Shown piece by piece: positions 8,760 to 18,162 of a stretch of DNA of 49,736 nucleotides. The stretch's first letter is position 1. Each line of letters starts with the position of its first letter. The stretch lies in assembly GCA_022842995.1 (NCBI GenBank), contig JALHOM010000004.1:28927-78662 (forward strand). The letters are read 5' to 3'. The notes beneath the pieces were generated by a model. The model was not told the DNA's origin, did no database searches, and was given only the letters and a program-made list of their open reading frames with translations. This DNA is from Candidatus Saccharimonadota bacterium. GTDB taxonomy: Bacteria > Patescibacteriota > Saccharimonadia > Saccharimonadales > 2-12-FULL-41-12. Position numbers and translations under genes: made by a program.

Positions 8760-11700
8760 CTATTTTCTGAGCCAGTTTCCATTGTTGAAGAAAAAGTCCA
8801 TTGGTCTGCTGTACTTTTTCAAGGCGCCGCCGTTGGCTGGTAATTGGGCAGAGTGCGCACCGTTGGTCTCGTCCATTCTTGGCGCACTAGGATTAAGTGA
8901 CTTATATTTATTCCAAAATAGAGTGCTCTGGCTTGGGTCAACAAGGATATCTCCATAATCGACGGCGATTTTAATGGGTCGTTTAGCGCTTTCTGCGTTT
9001 AGCTGTTGCAGAGGACTTCGGTCAATATATGCCTGAGGGTTCTGTTCTGGTGTGCCGCCGGTTTCTAGTGGAATGGTTAGTTTTAGATCGCTAATGGCAT
9101 ATGGTCTTTCGGCTAGTTTCGCCGGCACGACAGGCGTGTTGGCAATTTGTCTATAGCGTAATGCCCAGTCGCTCACTCCGTCGTTTGAGTATGCTGCTGA
9201 AATGAGGCTTGGATACTGTGTAACAAGTTTCAATGACTCGTGTCCACCCATGCTTGATCCCATGGTGTAGATCCGCGATCGATCGATGGCTAGATAACTG
9301 AATGATTCTTCAAGTAAAGTAGGTAATTTGGCAAAGTCAGCGATATTCGCAGGGTAGCCCCAAGATCTTTCGTCGATAATTCTGCCTTGACCAAGTGGTG
9401 AGACCAGGATAACTCCGCCGTATTTCGGATCGTTGGCGGTATTATAAGCAGCTTCAAGGCGGCCGTCTTGCTCGTTGTCGTACCAATAGCCTCTCGCGAC
9501 ACTAGCAGGCCTGTTTACTCCTAGTGGAGAGATTGCGTCTCGATTAGCATCTACGAATTCGGCATTGCCTCGACCGTGAAGATAATAGACAAGAGGCCTC
9601 GGCGTTACTTTTTTGCCGGCTTTTAATTCGGCGATCATGCTTTTAGGAATATAGACTAAGGCCTGAGACATTCTGCCGCCGTTGGCTGTATAAGATATAA
9701 GCATAACGCCTTCTTTGCGGTCAGATTCCTTTCTATTTGGCGCTGCTGGGCAATAAAACAGTCCAACAACACTTAGTGACGGTGGGGAGCAGGCCCATTC
9801 GGTAGCCAGGACATTATTTTTCGATGATCTAGCCCACTGTGGCTGAAGAGATCTTGCTGGCTCAACTGAAACTTCCGATGCAGGTACGCTTGCAACGAGG
9901 TCTATAGGGCGTAGTCTAAAGTGGTCAACAAGTAAGTTGCGATCTTGAGTTGGTCGACATGTGCTTCTTGAGGTACCACATCTATCGTTTTTAAAGACAA
10001 CCCGTATCTTATAGTTTGTGTTTGCGTCGAGCTTGCGAGCATACATGCGAGCTGGTGCATAGCCTTCAGAGCTTGGCGTTATTAAACTGCCGATTTTATC
10101 GCGACCAATAAAGATGTCGGCTTGAGCGGCGCCTGAATAATCGACGCTACGGAGTGTCGCCCCGATAGCATATGTTCCTTTAGCTGTGGTTCGGAAAGTT
10201 GCTTCTACATAATCATTGGTTTTATTGAGGACTAGTGCTTGGGATCCATAAGCGAGCGGGTCGGTAACAGCTAATGAGGAGCAGCTTACTTTCCTGCCTG
10301 TTGCTTGGCAAGTCTGGGCGTTTTCGGCCTCGATAAGCTGTGTGTTGGGGCCAAAACTATCAATGACCGGACTCACTGGGGTTTCTCGTTCGCCGGCAGG
10401 CGGCTGAACGGGTGCGATTGCTGGTATTAGGCGCTTAGTACCTCTGACGCGAAGATAGTCAATAATGAGGTTGCGATCTTGATTGTCGTTCGTGAACTCC
10501 ACTCTAAATGTATGCGTGCCTTTGGGGATGAGAACTTTCTTCTCTGCCGGGTAGTAGTTATGCTTTGGTGAACTCTTTAAGGCTGTATCCTTGCCCAGAA
10601 CCCTGTTGCCGTTAAGTAGTACGCGTGCGTTTGCCGTTTTGCCTTCATAATTCTCACTCCTCCCGTAGAAGTCTAGGCTGTATGTATCGGTGGCGGGGAA
10701 ATTAATCTTGTATTCAACATAATTTTTATTTGCAAATAGCCTGACTGCTTTATTGCCGGCCGAGACCTCGGTGGTGGGATTCTCATCGAACGCTACACCT
10801 TGATAACGGGCGTTTTCTGCTTGAATAGTAATTATTGCCGCACCAGTTGCTTGGCTGTAGCTGATTTGCTCTGCGCCAGGTTCACCCTCTTGAGATGGTA
10901 TGATGATTCTTTCAGTCTGGGGATTTACGGGGTTTCTTGGTGGAGTTGAAGCGGGCTGACTGGGGACCTTAACTAGTTCGATCGTGTCGACTAGCAGGTT
11001 TCTTTTAGTAAGGATATTGTCGGAGCCGTTGATCAATTCTACTCTGACCACTACCTGTTCGTTTGCTTCCATTACGCGAACTGTTTCGCTTTTGACGGGC
11101 ATCCTGAGTCGCGAGTAATTTGCTGCAGATATTACTGTGCTTGATTGTGTACCTTTGTCATTGCCTCGCATTGATATTCTGGCGGTAGCCCTGTCTTGGC
11201 CGGCTCTATTATCGCTTCGGGAAACGGTACTGAGTACGTATCTGTCTTTCGTGGGAGCTGTCAGAGTGCACTGTACATAACTCGCATTTTTTGCGAGACG
11301 GACGGCCATGTTGCCCGAGGCATTAGAATCAGGTTGAAGTGATGCGCCCCTGCTTAAAGTCGCATCTTCAGCCTCGACTTTGCCTAGTTGTTCGCATGGA
11401 GTAATTACTTCTTCGGGCTGAGAATCTCGTTGATCGTCATTGTCCCCAGGACCGGAGCCGGGTACTGCTGGACGTACGGGTTCTGCCGGTATTTCAACGA
11501 GCATAATTGAATCAACCCACAGATTGCGATCCTTGTCGTTGCCTCCCCATGAGTCATTCGTAAAGGTTACCCGTGCCGTTACTCGTGTTTCGGCATCAAG
11601 TTGTCGATAATCGTCTTTCTCGTTAAATCTGACTAATCCGTATCGTTCGCCTTTGGGGGCACTAACTGTTCTAGATGCTGACTTATCAATCCCTGTGAGG

Positions 11701-13994
11701 TCTAGCTTGGCTTGCGCTATGCCCTTATAGTCCTGGCTTCTTACTTTGGCTCCTAGCGCGTAGCGTCCAGTTTTTGGTACAATGAGTGAACACTCGACAT
11801 AGCTGGCATTCCTTGCCAGGATCATGCCACCGACCTCTGGAGAGATTGGATCAGATACGAATATCGCTGTAGTACCGCCGCTGACCCCACTTTCCGCCTC
11901 GGCCACTGCCTTGCTTTCACATGTCAGTGCCTTGGCAGGAGCTGTTCCTTCTTGATTTTGTCCTGTATTTTGCTCGGGTGGTTCTGGGATTTTATACATT
12001 GAAAGCTGATCAACCCATAGCTTGCGCTCAGCATTATTCGAATTTTTTTCGTAGTTGTTTAACGAAATTCTTACGATGATTGATTGTTTTTCATTCAGTC
12101 GACGGTAATCTTCTTGTTGATTGAATCTTATTACTCCGTATTGTTCTTTGCCGGGGGTTCCTACTGTTCTAGTTGCTTCGCTACCTACTCCTCTGGCGGT
12201 AATTTTTGCTTGCGCAACCACTCCATTTAGATCCCCGCTCCGTACATTGCCGCCGAACGAGTATAGTCCTGTCTCTGGAGCAGTAAGTCGACATTCAACG
12301 TAAGCATTCGGAGAAGATAGGACGGCCGCAGTTACTCCAGAATTAGCCGGGTCTTTTAATGATGTGACCGAACCGGATCTGACACCTTGCTCGCCCTCAC
12401 TGGTTCTTATTGCCGAACAGTTGATCGGAGAATTTTGAAGCCTGTTTGAGTCGTTTGGCTGAGGCTTAGGGTCTGGTTTGTCCGCAGCTTTTTCCTTATT
12501 TGCAATCTTAATTGTTATCGGGGTCGATGTTTTAAAGTTGCCTTTTTTATCTCGGGCGAGTGCCGAAAATCTGAAGTCTCCGTCAGGGAACTTGGTGGTG
12601 TCCAGCGCTACGCTGTATGGACTATTTCTTGTTGTTCCGATAACCGACGAGTTGGCTTCATTTTTAAACTCAACATACTCGATACCTGATTGGTCGTTGG
12701 CAGTCGCGGCAAGATTTATCGTGCCTCTGACGTTAGTTCCATTGGCCGGTGATGTGATCGATACACTCGGAGCCGTCGAATCGTTGTTTGCTGCTCCGGT
12801 ACCGTAAATCTTATAGCTACTTACGGTCAAGGTTTTTTTCTCGGCAAATGGTTTTTTGTCGGTGTTGTTTACTTTATTACAAATAGAGATTGAACCACCG
12901 GTGGCGACTGGATTGGTGAACGTCCATGAAATGTTGCCATTAGTTGCTCGCTTAACTATGTAGTCATTGTTTCCAGTTGCCCGCAGGATGACTGTGTTTT
13001 TTCCTGCATCGTTGCTGGCTAAGGCCAGCGTTATACCATTGGCTGTATTCCCGCTATTAACAACGGTTGTCCAGCAGCCCGTAATACCGTTAGTGTAGTT
13101 GTATGTTAAGTAGTTTATGGTAAGTCTGCCGTTATTGCTATGCTCGATAGTATGGTTAGTCGGGGGATTGGCCGGTAGTGGGAAGCCCCATCCAGACCAT
13201 CTGTTGCTGTCTATCACCTGGCCAGCAGGAATTGCCGGCTCAGATGGTGGTGGCGAACCAGGACCTGCAGTAGGAGGTGGCGGTGTTACGGGGGTGATCG
13301 GTGCCTCAGCCTTATCGTAAGCGCCAGCGAATGTATAGTTCGTGATTGTGGCATTTATAGGGAACTGGAATCTGTTATTTCCTGCAGATGTTTTTTCCAG
13401 ACAGAAATAAACCGGTGATCCGGGAGCTAGCCCGTTCAGGTTTGCTGTCAGACTTTTGTTGGCAACCGCTCCGCCGTTGTGTTGAGCAGGATTAGATTCG
13501 GCGAGCACATTTAGGAGATTTCCTCCACGAATCGAAGCTTTAGTTGAGCCTCTCTCGGTTGATGTGTAATTAATTGTGGTGCCAGTGTAAGTGAGATTCG
13601 GATAAGCAGCTGATCCTTCCGGGTTCATGACATAACATAGAGCATAGCCTTGAGTGTAGCCATAGGTATTTTTGAAAGTTAAAGAAAGATTTGGCTTATC
13701 AAACAGACCATTGTTGCCTCCAGGAACGTTTTCGAAAGGTTGCCATCGCCCGCGATCGACTTGAGTGCTCTTGTCGTTGAAATTCACGGCAGTTCGTATG
13801 GCAGCCTTAGAATCTTTTTGTTTTTGAGTTATATAGACCCCAGTACCGATGGAAGCTACTACCAGGACGGTTATAATGGCGACGAGTTGTTTAGACCCGG
13901 TTATGAAAGCTAATCTATTTGTTCTCTTTCTTTGGCTTTCACTCTTAAAATATTCAGCCTTAGTGGGCTTAATTTGTTTTAGTATTTTCCTCAT
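8760..13994 (-). CDS. giant surface protein: CBM-like modules plus C-terminal alpha/beta-hydrolase esterase
   Basis: 1744 aa, the longest gene here. The N-terminus is nearly identical to that of the 1455-aa neighbour, with a TM anchor near 35-55. Two beta domains follow (about 60-400), then a Big-type Ig domain (about 405-495, SVSITSPANGTNVRG), five CBM-like modules (about 525-1365), and an esterase domain (about 1400-1744). The esterase has YLHGRG as the oxyanion loop, GSSMGG as the nucleophile elbow and a late AHS as a likely catalytic His, the pattern of feruloyl/acetyl esterases and PHB-depolymerase-like enzymes. Inferred role: binding and deacylating an extracellular polysaccharide, possibly on a host or in biofilm. 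The exact substrate is unknown. Confidence 0.87.
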   Translation of the reverse strand: MRKILKQIKPTKAEYFKSESQRKRTNRLAFITGSKQLVAIITVLVVASIGTGVYITQKQKDSKAAIRTAVNFNDKSTQVDRGRWQPFENVPGGNNGLFDKPNLSLTFKNTYGYTQGYALCYVMNPEGSAAYPNLTYTGTTINYTSTERGSTKASIRGGNLLNVLAESNPAQHNGGAVANKSLTANLNGLAPGSPVYFCLEKTSAGNNRFQFPINATITNYTFAGAYDKAEAPITPVTPPPPTAGPGSPPPSEPAIPAGQVIDSNRWSGWGFPLPANPPTNHTIEHSNNGRLTINYLTYNYTNGITGCWTTVVNSGNTANGITLALASNDAGKNTVILRATGNNDYIVKRATNGNISWTFTNPVATGGSISICNKVNNTDKKPFAEKKTLTVSSYKIYGTGAANNDSTAPSVSITSPANGTNVRGTINLAATANDQSGIEYVEFKNEANSSVIGTTRNSPYSVALDTTKFPDGDFRFSALARDKKGNFKTSTPITIKIANKEKAADKPDPKPQPNDSNRLQNSPINCSAIRTSEGEQGVRSGSVTSLKDPANSGVTAAVLSSPNAYVECRLTAPETGLYSFGGNVRSGDLNGVVAQAKITARGVGSEATRTVGTPGKEQYGVIRFNQQEDYRRLNEKQSIIVRISLNNYEKNSNNAERKLWVDQLSMYKIPEPPEQNTGQNQEGTAPAKALTCESKAVAEAESGVSGGTTAIFVSDPISPEVGGMILARNASYVECSLIVPKTGRYALGAKVRSQDYKGIAQAKLDLTGIDKSASRTVSAPKGERYGLVRFNEKDDYRQLDAETRVTARVTFTNDSWGGNDKDRNLWVDSIMLVEIPAEPVRPAVPGSGPGDNDDQRDSQPEEVITPCEQLGKVEAEDATLSRGASLQPDSNASGNMAVRLAKNASYVQCTLTAPTKDRYVLSTVSRSDNRAGQDRATARISMRGNDKGTQSSTVISAANYSRLRMPVKSETVRVMEANEQVVVRVELINGSDNILTKRNLLVDTIELVKVPSQPASTPPRNPVNPQTERIIIPSQEGEPGAEQISYSQATGAAIITIQAENARYQGVAFDENPTTEVSAGNKAVRLFANKNYVEYKINFPATDTYSLDFYGRSENYEGKTANARVLLNGNRVLGKDTALKSSPKHNYYPAEKKVLIPKGTHTFRVEFTNDNQDRNLIIDYLRVRGTKRLIPAIAPVQPPAGERETPVSPVIDSFGPNTQLIEAENAQTCQATGRKVSCSSLAVTDPLAYGSQALVLNKTNDYVEATFRTTAKGTYAIGATLRSVDYSGAAQADIFIGRDKIGSLITPSSEGYAPARMYARKLDANTNYKIRVVFKNDRCGTSRSTCRPTQDRNLLVDHFRLRPIDLVASVPASEVSVEPARSLQPQWARSSKNNVLATEWACSPPSLSVVGLFYCPAAPNRKESDRKEGVMLISYTANGGRMSQALVYIPKSMIAELKAGKKVTPRPLVYYLHGRGNAEFVDANRDAISPLGVNRPASVARGYWYDNEQDGRLEAAYNTANDPKYGGVILVSPLGQGRIIDERSWGYPANIADFAKLPTLLEESFSYLAIDRSRIYTMGSSMGGHESLKLVTQYPSLISAAYSNDGVSDWALRYRQIANTPVVPAKLAERPYAISDLKLTIPLETGGTPEQNPQAYIDRSPLQQLNAESAKRPIKIAVDYGDILVDPSQSTLFWNKYKSLNPSAPRMDETNGAHSAQLPANGGALKKYSRPMDFFFNNGNWLRK

Positions 13995-13998
13995 GGAT

Positions 13999-14044
13999 TT
14001 TCCTTTTTTAGCCGTTTGCGGACAGCATAAGCGTTTTGTCTTTA
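13999..14044 (-). promoter_or_regulatory. shared 5' leader of the surface-protein pair, copy 2
   Basis: Identical over 46 nt to 8532-8577, directly upstream of the 1744-aa gene. Identity stops at the outer edge, so the duplication seems to include the leader and the N-terminal coding region but little of the promoter. Confidence 0.6.
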
Positions 14045-14162
14045 CTATTAGGTTACCATAAGTTTTGTATTATGCTAGTTTTTGCATAGTAAATATATAA
14101 ATCATCTGTTAAATCAGGGGTCATTAAGGTAAAATACAGATCTGTAAGCAGGATTATAACTC

Positions 14163-14981
14163 TTGAAAGAACTGAACGGAGCCGAACTAGCTGGATTTAT
14201 CAAAGAGCGTCAAGCAAGGGCTGTTCGTGGCTTGGTGCAGGCGCATGGCGTAAAACCAAAACTCGTCATAATTCGGACCAACCCGGATCCCGTTGTAGAC
14301 AGCTATATGCGCCTCAAGACAGGCTATGGTCAGGATATTGGCGCCGAAGTCGAGGTATGTGACGTCGAACAATCCGGAGCTTTAGATAAGATCGCGCAGT
14401 ACAATGCCGATCAACTTGTGCATGGGATCATTGTTCAGATCCCGCTACCGGATGTCTCGCAAACGGACGAAATTCTTAACTCGGTTATTCCAGAAAAAGA
14501 TGTCGATGGCTTATCTTCAGTCACTGTGTTCGACCCACCGACCCCGGTCGCGATTAATTGGTTGTTGGCGGGCTATAATATTGAGCTTGTTGGTAAAGAA
14601 TTACTTATTATTGGGCAGGGAAGACTTGTTGGTAAGCCACTGGCTGCCATGTGGCAAAACTCAGGCCTTGTGCCCAAGTTGGCAGACAGGAGCACCGACG
14701 TATCTGATCTTAGCACCTTAGCTCTAGAGGCTGACGTTTTGATATGTGCCACCGGTGTGCCAGGACTCATTACGTCAGATATGGTCAAACCAAACGCCGT
14801 AATCGTCGACGCCGGCGTAGCCACCGATAGCAATGGTCTAGTTGGGGATGTTTCACAAGAAGTGAGAGAATTGCCGCATATCACCATTACTCCGGTAAAA
14901 GGCGGAGTTGGTCCACTTACCGTTTGCGCCTTGTTCGAAAACCTGCTTATTGCTGCTCGGCATACGATGATCGACGTATGA
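14163..14981 (+). CDS. folD: bifunctional methylene-THF dehydrogenase / methenyl-THF cyclohydrolase
   Basis: FolD interconverts methylene-, methenyl- and formyl-tetrahydrofolate in the cytoplasm. The catalytic Tyr-Lys pair is visible in SYMRLKTGYG, followed by VQIPLP, EKDVDGLS, the NADP-binding IIGQGRLVGKPLAAM and the C-terminal KGGVGPLT. Its 272 aa are close to the usual 280. It starts with TTG at 14163 behind AGGA; no ATG is available upstream in frame. A likely -10 box (TAAAAT) is at 14130. The stop overlaps the murI start (ATGA), so the two are co-translated. Confidence 0.95.
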   Translation: MKELNGAELAGFIKERQARAVRGLVQAHGVKPKLVIIRTNPDPVVDSYMRLKTGYGQDIGAEVEVCDVEQSGALDKIAQYNADQLVHGIIVQIPLPDVSQTDEILNSVIPEKDVDGLSSVTVFDPPTPVAINWLLAGYNIELVGKELLIIGQGRLVGKPLAAMWQNSGLVPKLADRSTDVSDLSTLALEADVLICATGVPGLITSDMVKPNAVIVDAGVATDSNGLVGDVSQEVRELPHITITPVKGGVGPLTVCALFENLLIAARHTMIDV

Positions 14982-15628
14982 AAATAGGCGTTTTTGACTC
15001 TGGTATCGGTGGACTGTCAGTGGTTAACGCTATAAACAAAGAGCTCCCGGACCTTGAAGTTGTATATATAAACGACCCAGATAATCTACCGTATGGCACC
15101 AAGACGAAGCAGCAGCTTCTTGACCTGGTGATTCCTCGGATCGCCGACTTGATTGATCAAGGATGCTGGGCTGTGGTTATAGCATGCAACACCGTCACAA
15201 CTACAATTATTGCCGACTTGAGACGCCGATTCGATGTCCCCCTTATCGGCCTTGAGCCGATGATTAAGCCTGCGGTCAAGCTAACGAAAACGAAAACGAT
15301 AGCCGTCTGTGCTACTAGGGCGACATTAAATAGTCAAAGATACCGTGATCTCAAAAAAGAATTTGCGGTTGGGGTCACAGTCTTAGAGCCAGACTGTAGT
15401 GATTGGGCAATCCTCATAGAGGATAATGCACTCAACCAGATGAAAATTGAAAGTACGATCTCCCCACTACTTGATCAGGGTGCTGATGTGATAGTGCTTG
15501 GCTGCACTCATTACCATTGGATCGAAGAGGATATTGTTGCTATTGCAAATAAGCATAGAGTGCAGGTCATGCAGCCCGAGAAGGCAGTGGTCGAACACCT
15601 CAAGCGAGTTCTTGAACAGCTTTCGTGA
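14978..15628 (+). CDS. murI: glutamate racemase
   Basis: MurI makes D-glutamate for peptidoglycan. Both catalytic cysteines are present, in ACNTVTT and LGCTHY, with the N-terminal FDSGIGGLSV and LPYGTK typical of the family. At 216 aa it is shorter than most (about 265), mainly at the C-terminus and in loops. The ATG at 14978 overlaps the folD stop by 4 nt; the upstream in-frame extension would duplicate folD coding sequence and is rejected. Its last 29 bases overlap the convergent murD gene. Confidence 0.93.
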   Translation: MKIGVFDSGIGGLSVVNAINKELPDLEVVYINDPDNLPYGTKTKQQLLDLVIPRIADLIDQGCWAVVIACNTVTTTIIADLRRRFDVPLIGLEPMIKPAVKLTKTKTIAVCATRATLNSQRYRDLKKEFAVGVTVLEPDCSDWAILIEDNALNQMKIESTISPLLDQGADVIVLGCTHYHWIEEDIVAIANKHRVQVMQPEKAVVEHLKRVLEQLS

Positions 15629-16913
15629 ACTGATCGCCCCGATCATAGTAGTTCTTGAACAATCCAAAACTAGCACATCCGGTAGAAAGAAGTACGATAT
15701 CGCCAGGTTGGGCGCACTCCCGAGCTTGTTCAACCGCTTCTTCCATAGACCGAGCGCCTAATCGTATCTCGATATCGCCAAAACCGGCTATTGATTTATT
15801 TGCTTCGCGGACGAGTTCGGCAATTTTTGGTCCAGTGTCGCCAAGACATATTAGCGCCCTGGTCTTGCTCCTAATGATCGTCTCGGCCATTGCATCGAAG
15901 GGAATACCTTTATCGGAGCCGCCTACAATCCCGATTTTGGGTTCGGAAAACGCTTGAAATGCAACAATAGCCGTTTCTGGAGTGGTTCCAAACGAGTCGT
16001 TATAGTATCGAACTCCGTCGAGTTCTCGGATTAGTTCAAGGTGGTAGGGTAGGCCGCTAAAAGTACGGATGACTTTTTTTATGGCTTCTTTATCTTGTGT
16101 AATTTGCCAAACTGCAGTTATTGCGGCACAAACATTCTCTCTGTTGTGATGGCCGAGAAGCTTCATGTCTGAGGTTGGACAAATTACTTCTTGAGCGTAT
16201 TTGAAGGAGTCCCCATCAACCCAGCCACTCAATGGTGTAAGGTAGCCGATTTTCCTCCCTGCACTGGCGGAGGCGATGGTTGTGGTTTGTGCATTCTGAG
16301 AGTTATAGATCGCAATGTCATCGGCATTTTGATGGTTAAAGATTTGCTGTTTTGAGTTGTAATATTCCTCCAAGCTGGTGTGCCAGTTTAGATGCTCCGG
16401 TACGACCATTAAACATACTGCAATTTTGGGTGAATACTCGAGATCAATTAGTTGGAAGTTGGCAAGTTCTAGTACAACCCAATCATCGGGCTGTATGTTG
16501 TCATTTAACATCGCCAAGGGTGCAATGCCGATATTCCCGCCCAAATGTACCCGAAACCCGGCATCGCTCAGCATGCGTGCAATAAGCGTGGATGTTGTGC
16601 CTTTGCCTTTTGTGCCGGTGACTCCAATGATCTTTTTCGATGGGCAGACTTTAAAAAATTCGTTGGTATTGGTCGTTATTTTAGCGGGCTCTACGCCTTT
16701 AACGTCTCTAGGGTGAACACCAGGAGAGCGTATGATTAGGTCAAAATCCTGTAGGTTTGCTAAATAATTTTCGCCGAGTTGCGAACTGACATCAGCCGGC
16801 AGGTCTGGGATATTTTCGTGATCACAAACCGTTATTTGGTTGGATTTATCTTTGCCCCAATATTCATAGGCTGATTGACCTTGTTTGCCCCAGCCTAAAA
16901 TAGCAATTTTCAT
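15600..16913 (-). CDS. murD: UDP-N-acetylmuramoylalanine-D-glutamate ligase
   Basis: MurD adds D-glutamate, the product of the convergent neighbour MurI, to UDP-MurNAc-L-Ala. It has an N-terminal Rossmann domain (MKIAILGWGKQGQSAY), the ATP-binding GVTGTKGKGTTSTL (about 95-108), PEHLNWH, and the C-terminal ligase domain with YNDSFGTTPETA and IVGGSDKG. Its 437 aa fit the family. The 3' end overlaps murI by 29 nt on the opposite strand. A -10-like TATACT lies just upstream. Confidence 0.95.
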   Translation of the reverse strand: MKIAILGWGKQGQSAYEYWGKDKSNQITVCDHENIPDLPADVSSQLGENYLANLQDFDLIIRSPGVHPRDVKGVEPAKITTNTNEFFKVCPSKKIIGVTGTKGKGTTSTLIARMLSDAGFRVHLGGNIGIAPLAMLNDNIQPDDWVVLELANFQLIDLEYSPKIAVCLMVVPEHLNWHTSLEEYYNSKQQIFNHQNADDIAIYNSQNAQTTTIASASAGRKIGYLTPLSGWVDGDSFKYAQEVICPTSDMKLLGHHNRENVCAAITAVWQITQDKEAIKKVIRTFSGLPYHLELIRELDGVRYYNDSFGTTPETAIVAFQAFSEPKIGIVGGSDKGIPFDAMAETIIRSKTRALICLGDTGPKIAELVREANKSIAGFGDIEIRLGARSMEEAVEQARECAQPGDIVLLSTGCASFGLFKNYYDRGDQFTKAVQELA

Positions 16914-16946
16914 AGTACTTTATAGTATACAGGAGACGGGTTTGAT

Positions 16947-17327
16947 TTATGCGCTAAGTGTTTGCTTGACAAGGTCGGCAACTTGGCGAGGAGTCATGTC
17001 TGCCTTCAAGATAAAGGCACTTACCCCGAGAGTTCGCACTGTCTCTGGGATTTCCTGTTCGCCCATGTTGGTCAGGATGATAACTTTAATATTTGCTCCC
17101 CAGTCTGTAGCGCGAAGCTTGGCTAGCATCTGGTCGCCGGTCATCTCGGGCATCATGAGGTCCAGAAGGATAATGTCCGGCTTCATACTCTCGGCTAGTT
17201 CGAGACCAAGCTTGCCGTTTTCTGCTGTTTCAACGACGTAGCCTTCGGCCTCAAACTTAATCCGATACATCTGAGAAATCGCCAGATCATCCTCGACAAT
17301 CGCAATCTTAACAGGAGCATTGTTCAT
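16947..17327 (-). CDS. single-domain response regulator (receiver only)
   Basis: 126 aa, made only of a CheY-like receiver: acidic pair EDD near residue 12, phospho-acceptor Asp in ILLDLMMPEMTG (about residue 55), Thr in IILTNMG, and Lys in FILKAD. It has no output domain. It is paralogous to the receiver gene at 18163-18534 and may be served by the histidine kinase at 20492. The start is 7 nt below a TACAAT box, so the mRNA is predicted leaderless. Confidence 0.92.
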   Translation of the reverse strand: MNNAPVKIAIVEDDLAISQMYRIKFEAEGYVVETAENGKLGLELAESMKPDIILLDLMMPEMTGDQMLAKLRATDWGANIKVIILTNMGEQEIPETVRTLGVSAFILKADMTPRQVADLVKQTLSA

Positions 17328-17334
17328 ATCTTGA

Positions 17335-17340
17335 ATTGTA
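17335..17340 (-). promoter_or_regulatory. -10 box, near-leaderless promoter
   Basis: TACAAT on the minus strand lies 7 nt upstream of the ATG of the response regulator, so transcription should begin at or one base before the start codon. Confidence 0.5.
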
Positions 17341-17420
17341 CCGTATAGCTCGACGTGCTCAAAATTTCCATTTGGAGTGTCTCGGATTATGGTTATATAA
17401 AATAAAATACTACTCTGTGG

Positions 17421-17426
17421 TAATCT
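17421..17426 (+). promoter_or_regulatory. -10 box, leaderless promoter
   Basis: TAATCT, preceded by TGG (extended -10), lies exactly 6 nt before the ATG at 17433, so the predicted first base of the mRNA is the A of AUG. Confidence 0.5.
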
Positions 17427-17432
17427 GTAAGT

Positions 17433-17975
17433 ATGATCGAAATAGAGCGAAAATATCGGTTAAATCCTACTCTCAAAAAATCAATACTCGATAAAATAAC
17501 CGAAGAATATGGAAATTTGCAAACAGTCAATCAGATTGATGAAGTATTTTTGCTAAATAAGAGAAGTTTTCATGAATTTACCGCTGGAGATCCGGTATTT
17601 AGACTTAGGGTTATAAACGATAAATGCATCATGACATTGAAGAAAGTCGTTAATTCAGAAGGTGACGCTATTGAGCATGAATTCGAAGTTTCATCGTACG
17701 ATGAAGCCAGGGCTTTTCTTGAGGAGACTGGCTGTAATTCAGTGGTAACTGTCAAGAAAACGAGGCGAACAGTTTCGGGTAATGACGGCATGGTGATTGC
17801 AGTTGACGACGTAGATAAGTTAGGCTCATTTCTGGAGATAGAAATAGTTGCACCTAAAGAGTCCCCAGATATTGTAGATAGAATTCGCCAAACAGCAGCA
17901 AGACTTGGCTTGAACGATGAATCTATTGAGTCGAAAAAGTATGATCGTTTACTGCAAGATTTGAAAGCACACTAG
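17433..17975 (+). CDS. CYTH-domain protein (CyaB / thiamine triphosphatase family)
   Basis: 180 aa. The N-terminus carries the ExExK signature (EIERKYRL), followed by the basic and acidic strands that build the triphosphate tunnel: VFRLRV, MTLKKV, HEFEVSSYDEA, VTVKKTRRTV, IAVDDVDKLGSFLEIEI. The family hydrolyses or cyclises triphosphate-containing compounds such as ThTP, inorganic triphosphate or ATP, using divalent metal; sequence alone does not separate these. It stands divergent from one response regulator and ends just before a 46-bp palindrome. Confidence 0.9.
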   Translation: MIEIERKYRLNPTLKKSILDKITEEYGNLQTVNQIDEVFLLNKRSFHEFTAGDPVFRLRVINDKCIMTLKKVVNSEGDAIEHEFEVSSYDEARAFLEETGCNSVVTVKKTRRTVSGNDGMVIAVDDVDKLGSFLEIEIVAPKESPDIVDRIRQTAARLGLNDESIESKKYDRLLQDLKAH

Positions 17976-17991
17976 GATTTATCGGCAATTT

Positions 17992-18037
17992 GTTTTACTA
18001 CACTTTTTGAACGATCGTTCAAAAAGTGTAGTAAAAC
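17992..18037. repeat. 46-bp perfect palindrome with ACGATCGT core
   Basis: The arms 17992-18014 and 18015-18037 are exact reverse complements centred on GAACGATCGTTC. It lies between the converging CYTH and response-regulator genes and could act as a bidirectional terminator or a protein-binding site. The same core type recurs at 18113, 23203 and 23351. Confidence 0.8.
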
Positions 18038-18112
18038 TTTGTCCGCATAAATAAGCTAAAAACTTAATTTTACAGATGTTAATTACGTAATTTCCAGAAA
18101 ACTACATTATTA

Positions 18113-18124
18113 TGACGATCGTCA
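18113..18124. repeat. short palindrome TGACGATCGTCA
   Basis: A 12-bp perfect palindrome about 90 bp from the 46-bp one. It shares the GACGATCGTC core. Confidence 0.5.
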
Positions 18125-18162
18125 ATTAATTGAGGTTGGGTTTCGGTGATCAGCAAGAGAAT

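Noticed and set aside
8659-8958. Plus-strand ORF starting MARPCRMSMDFKRRLG and running into the esterase gene
   Set aside because: Two thirds is antisense to the well-supported 1744-aa gene, and the start lacks a ribosome-binding site or -10 box. The first part (VYDWFYDKPLEFG) reads oddly protein-like and might be a gene relic, but I cannot support it.
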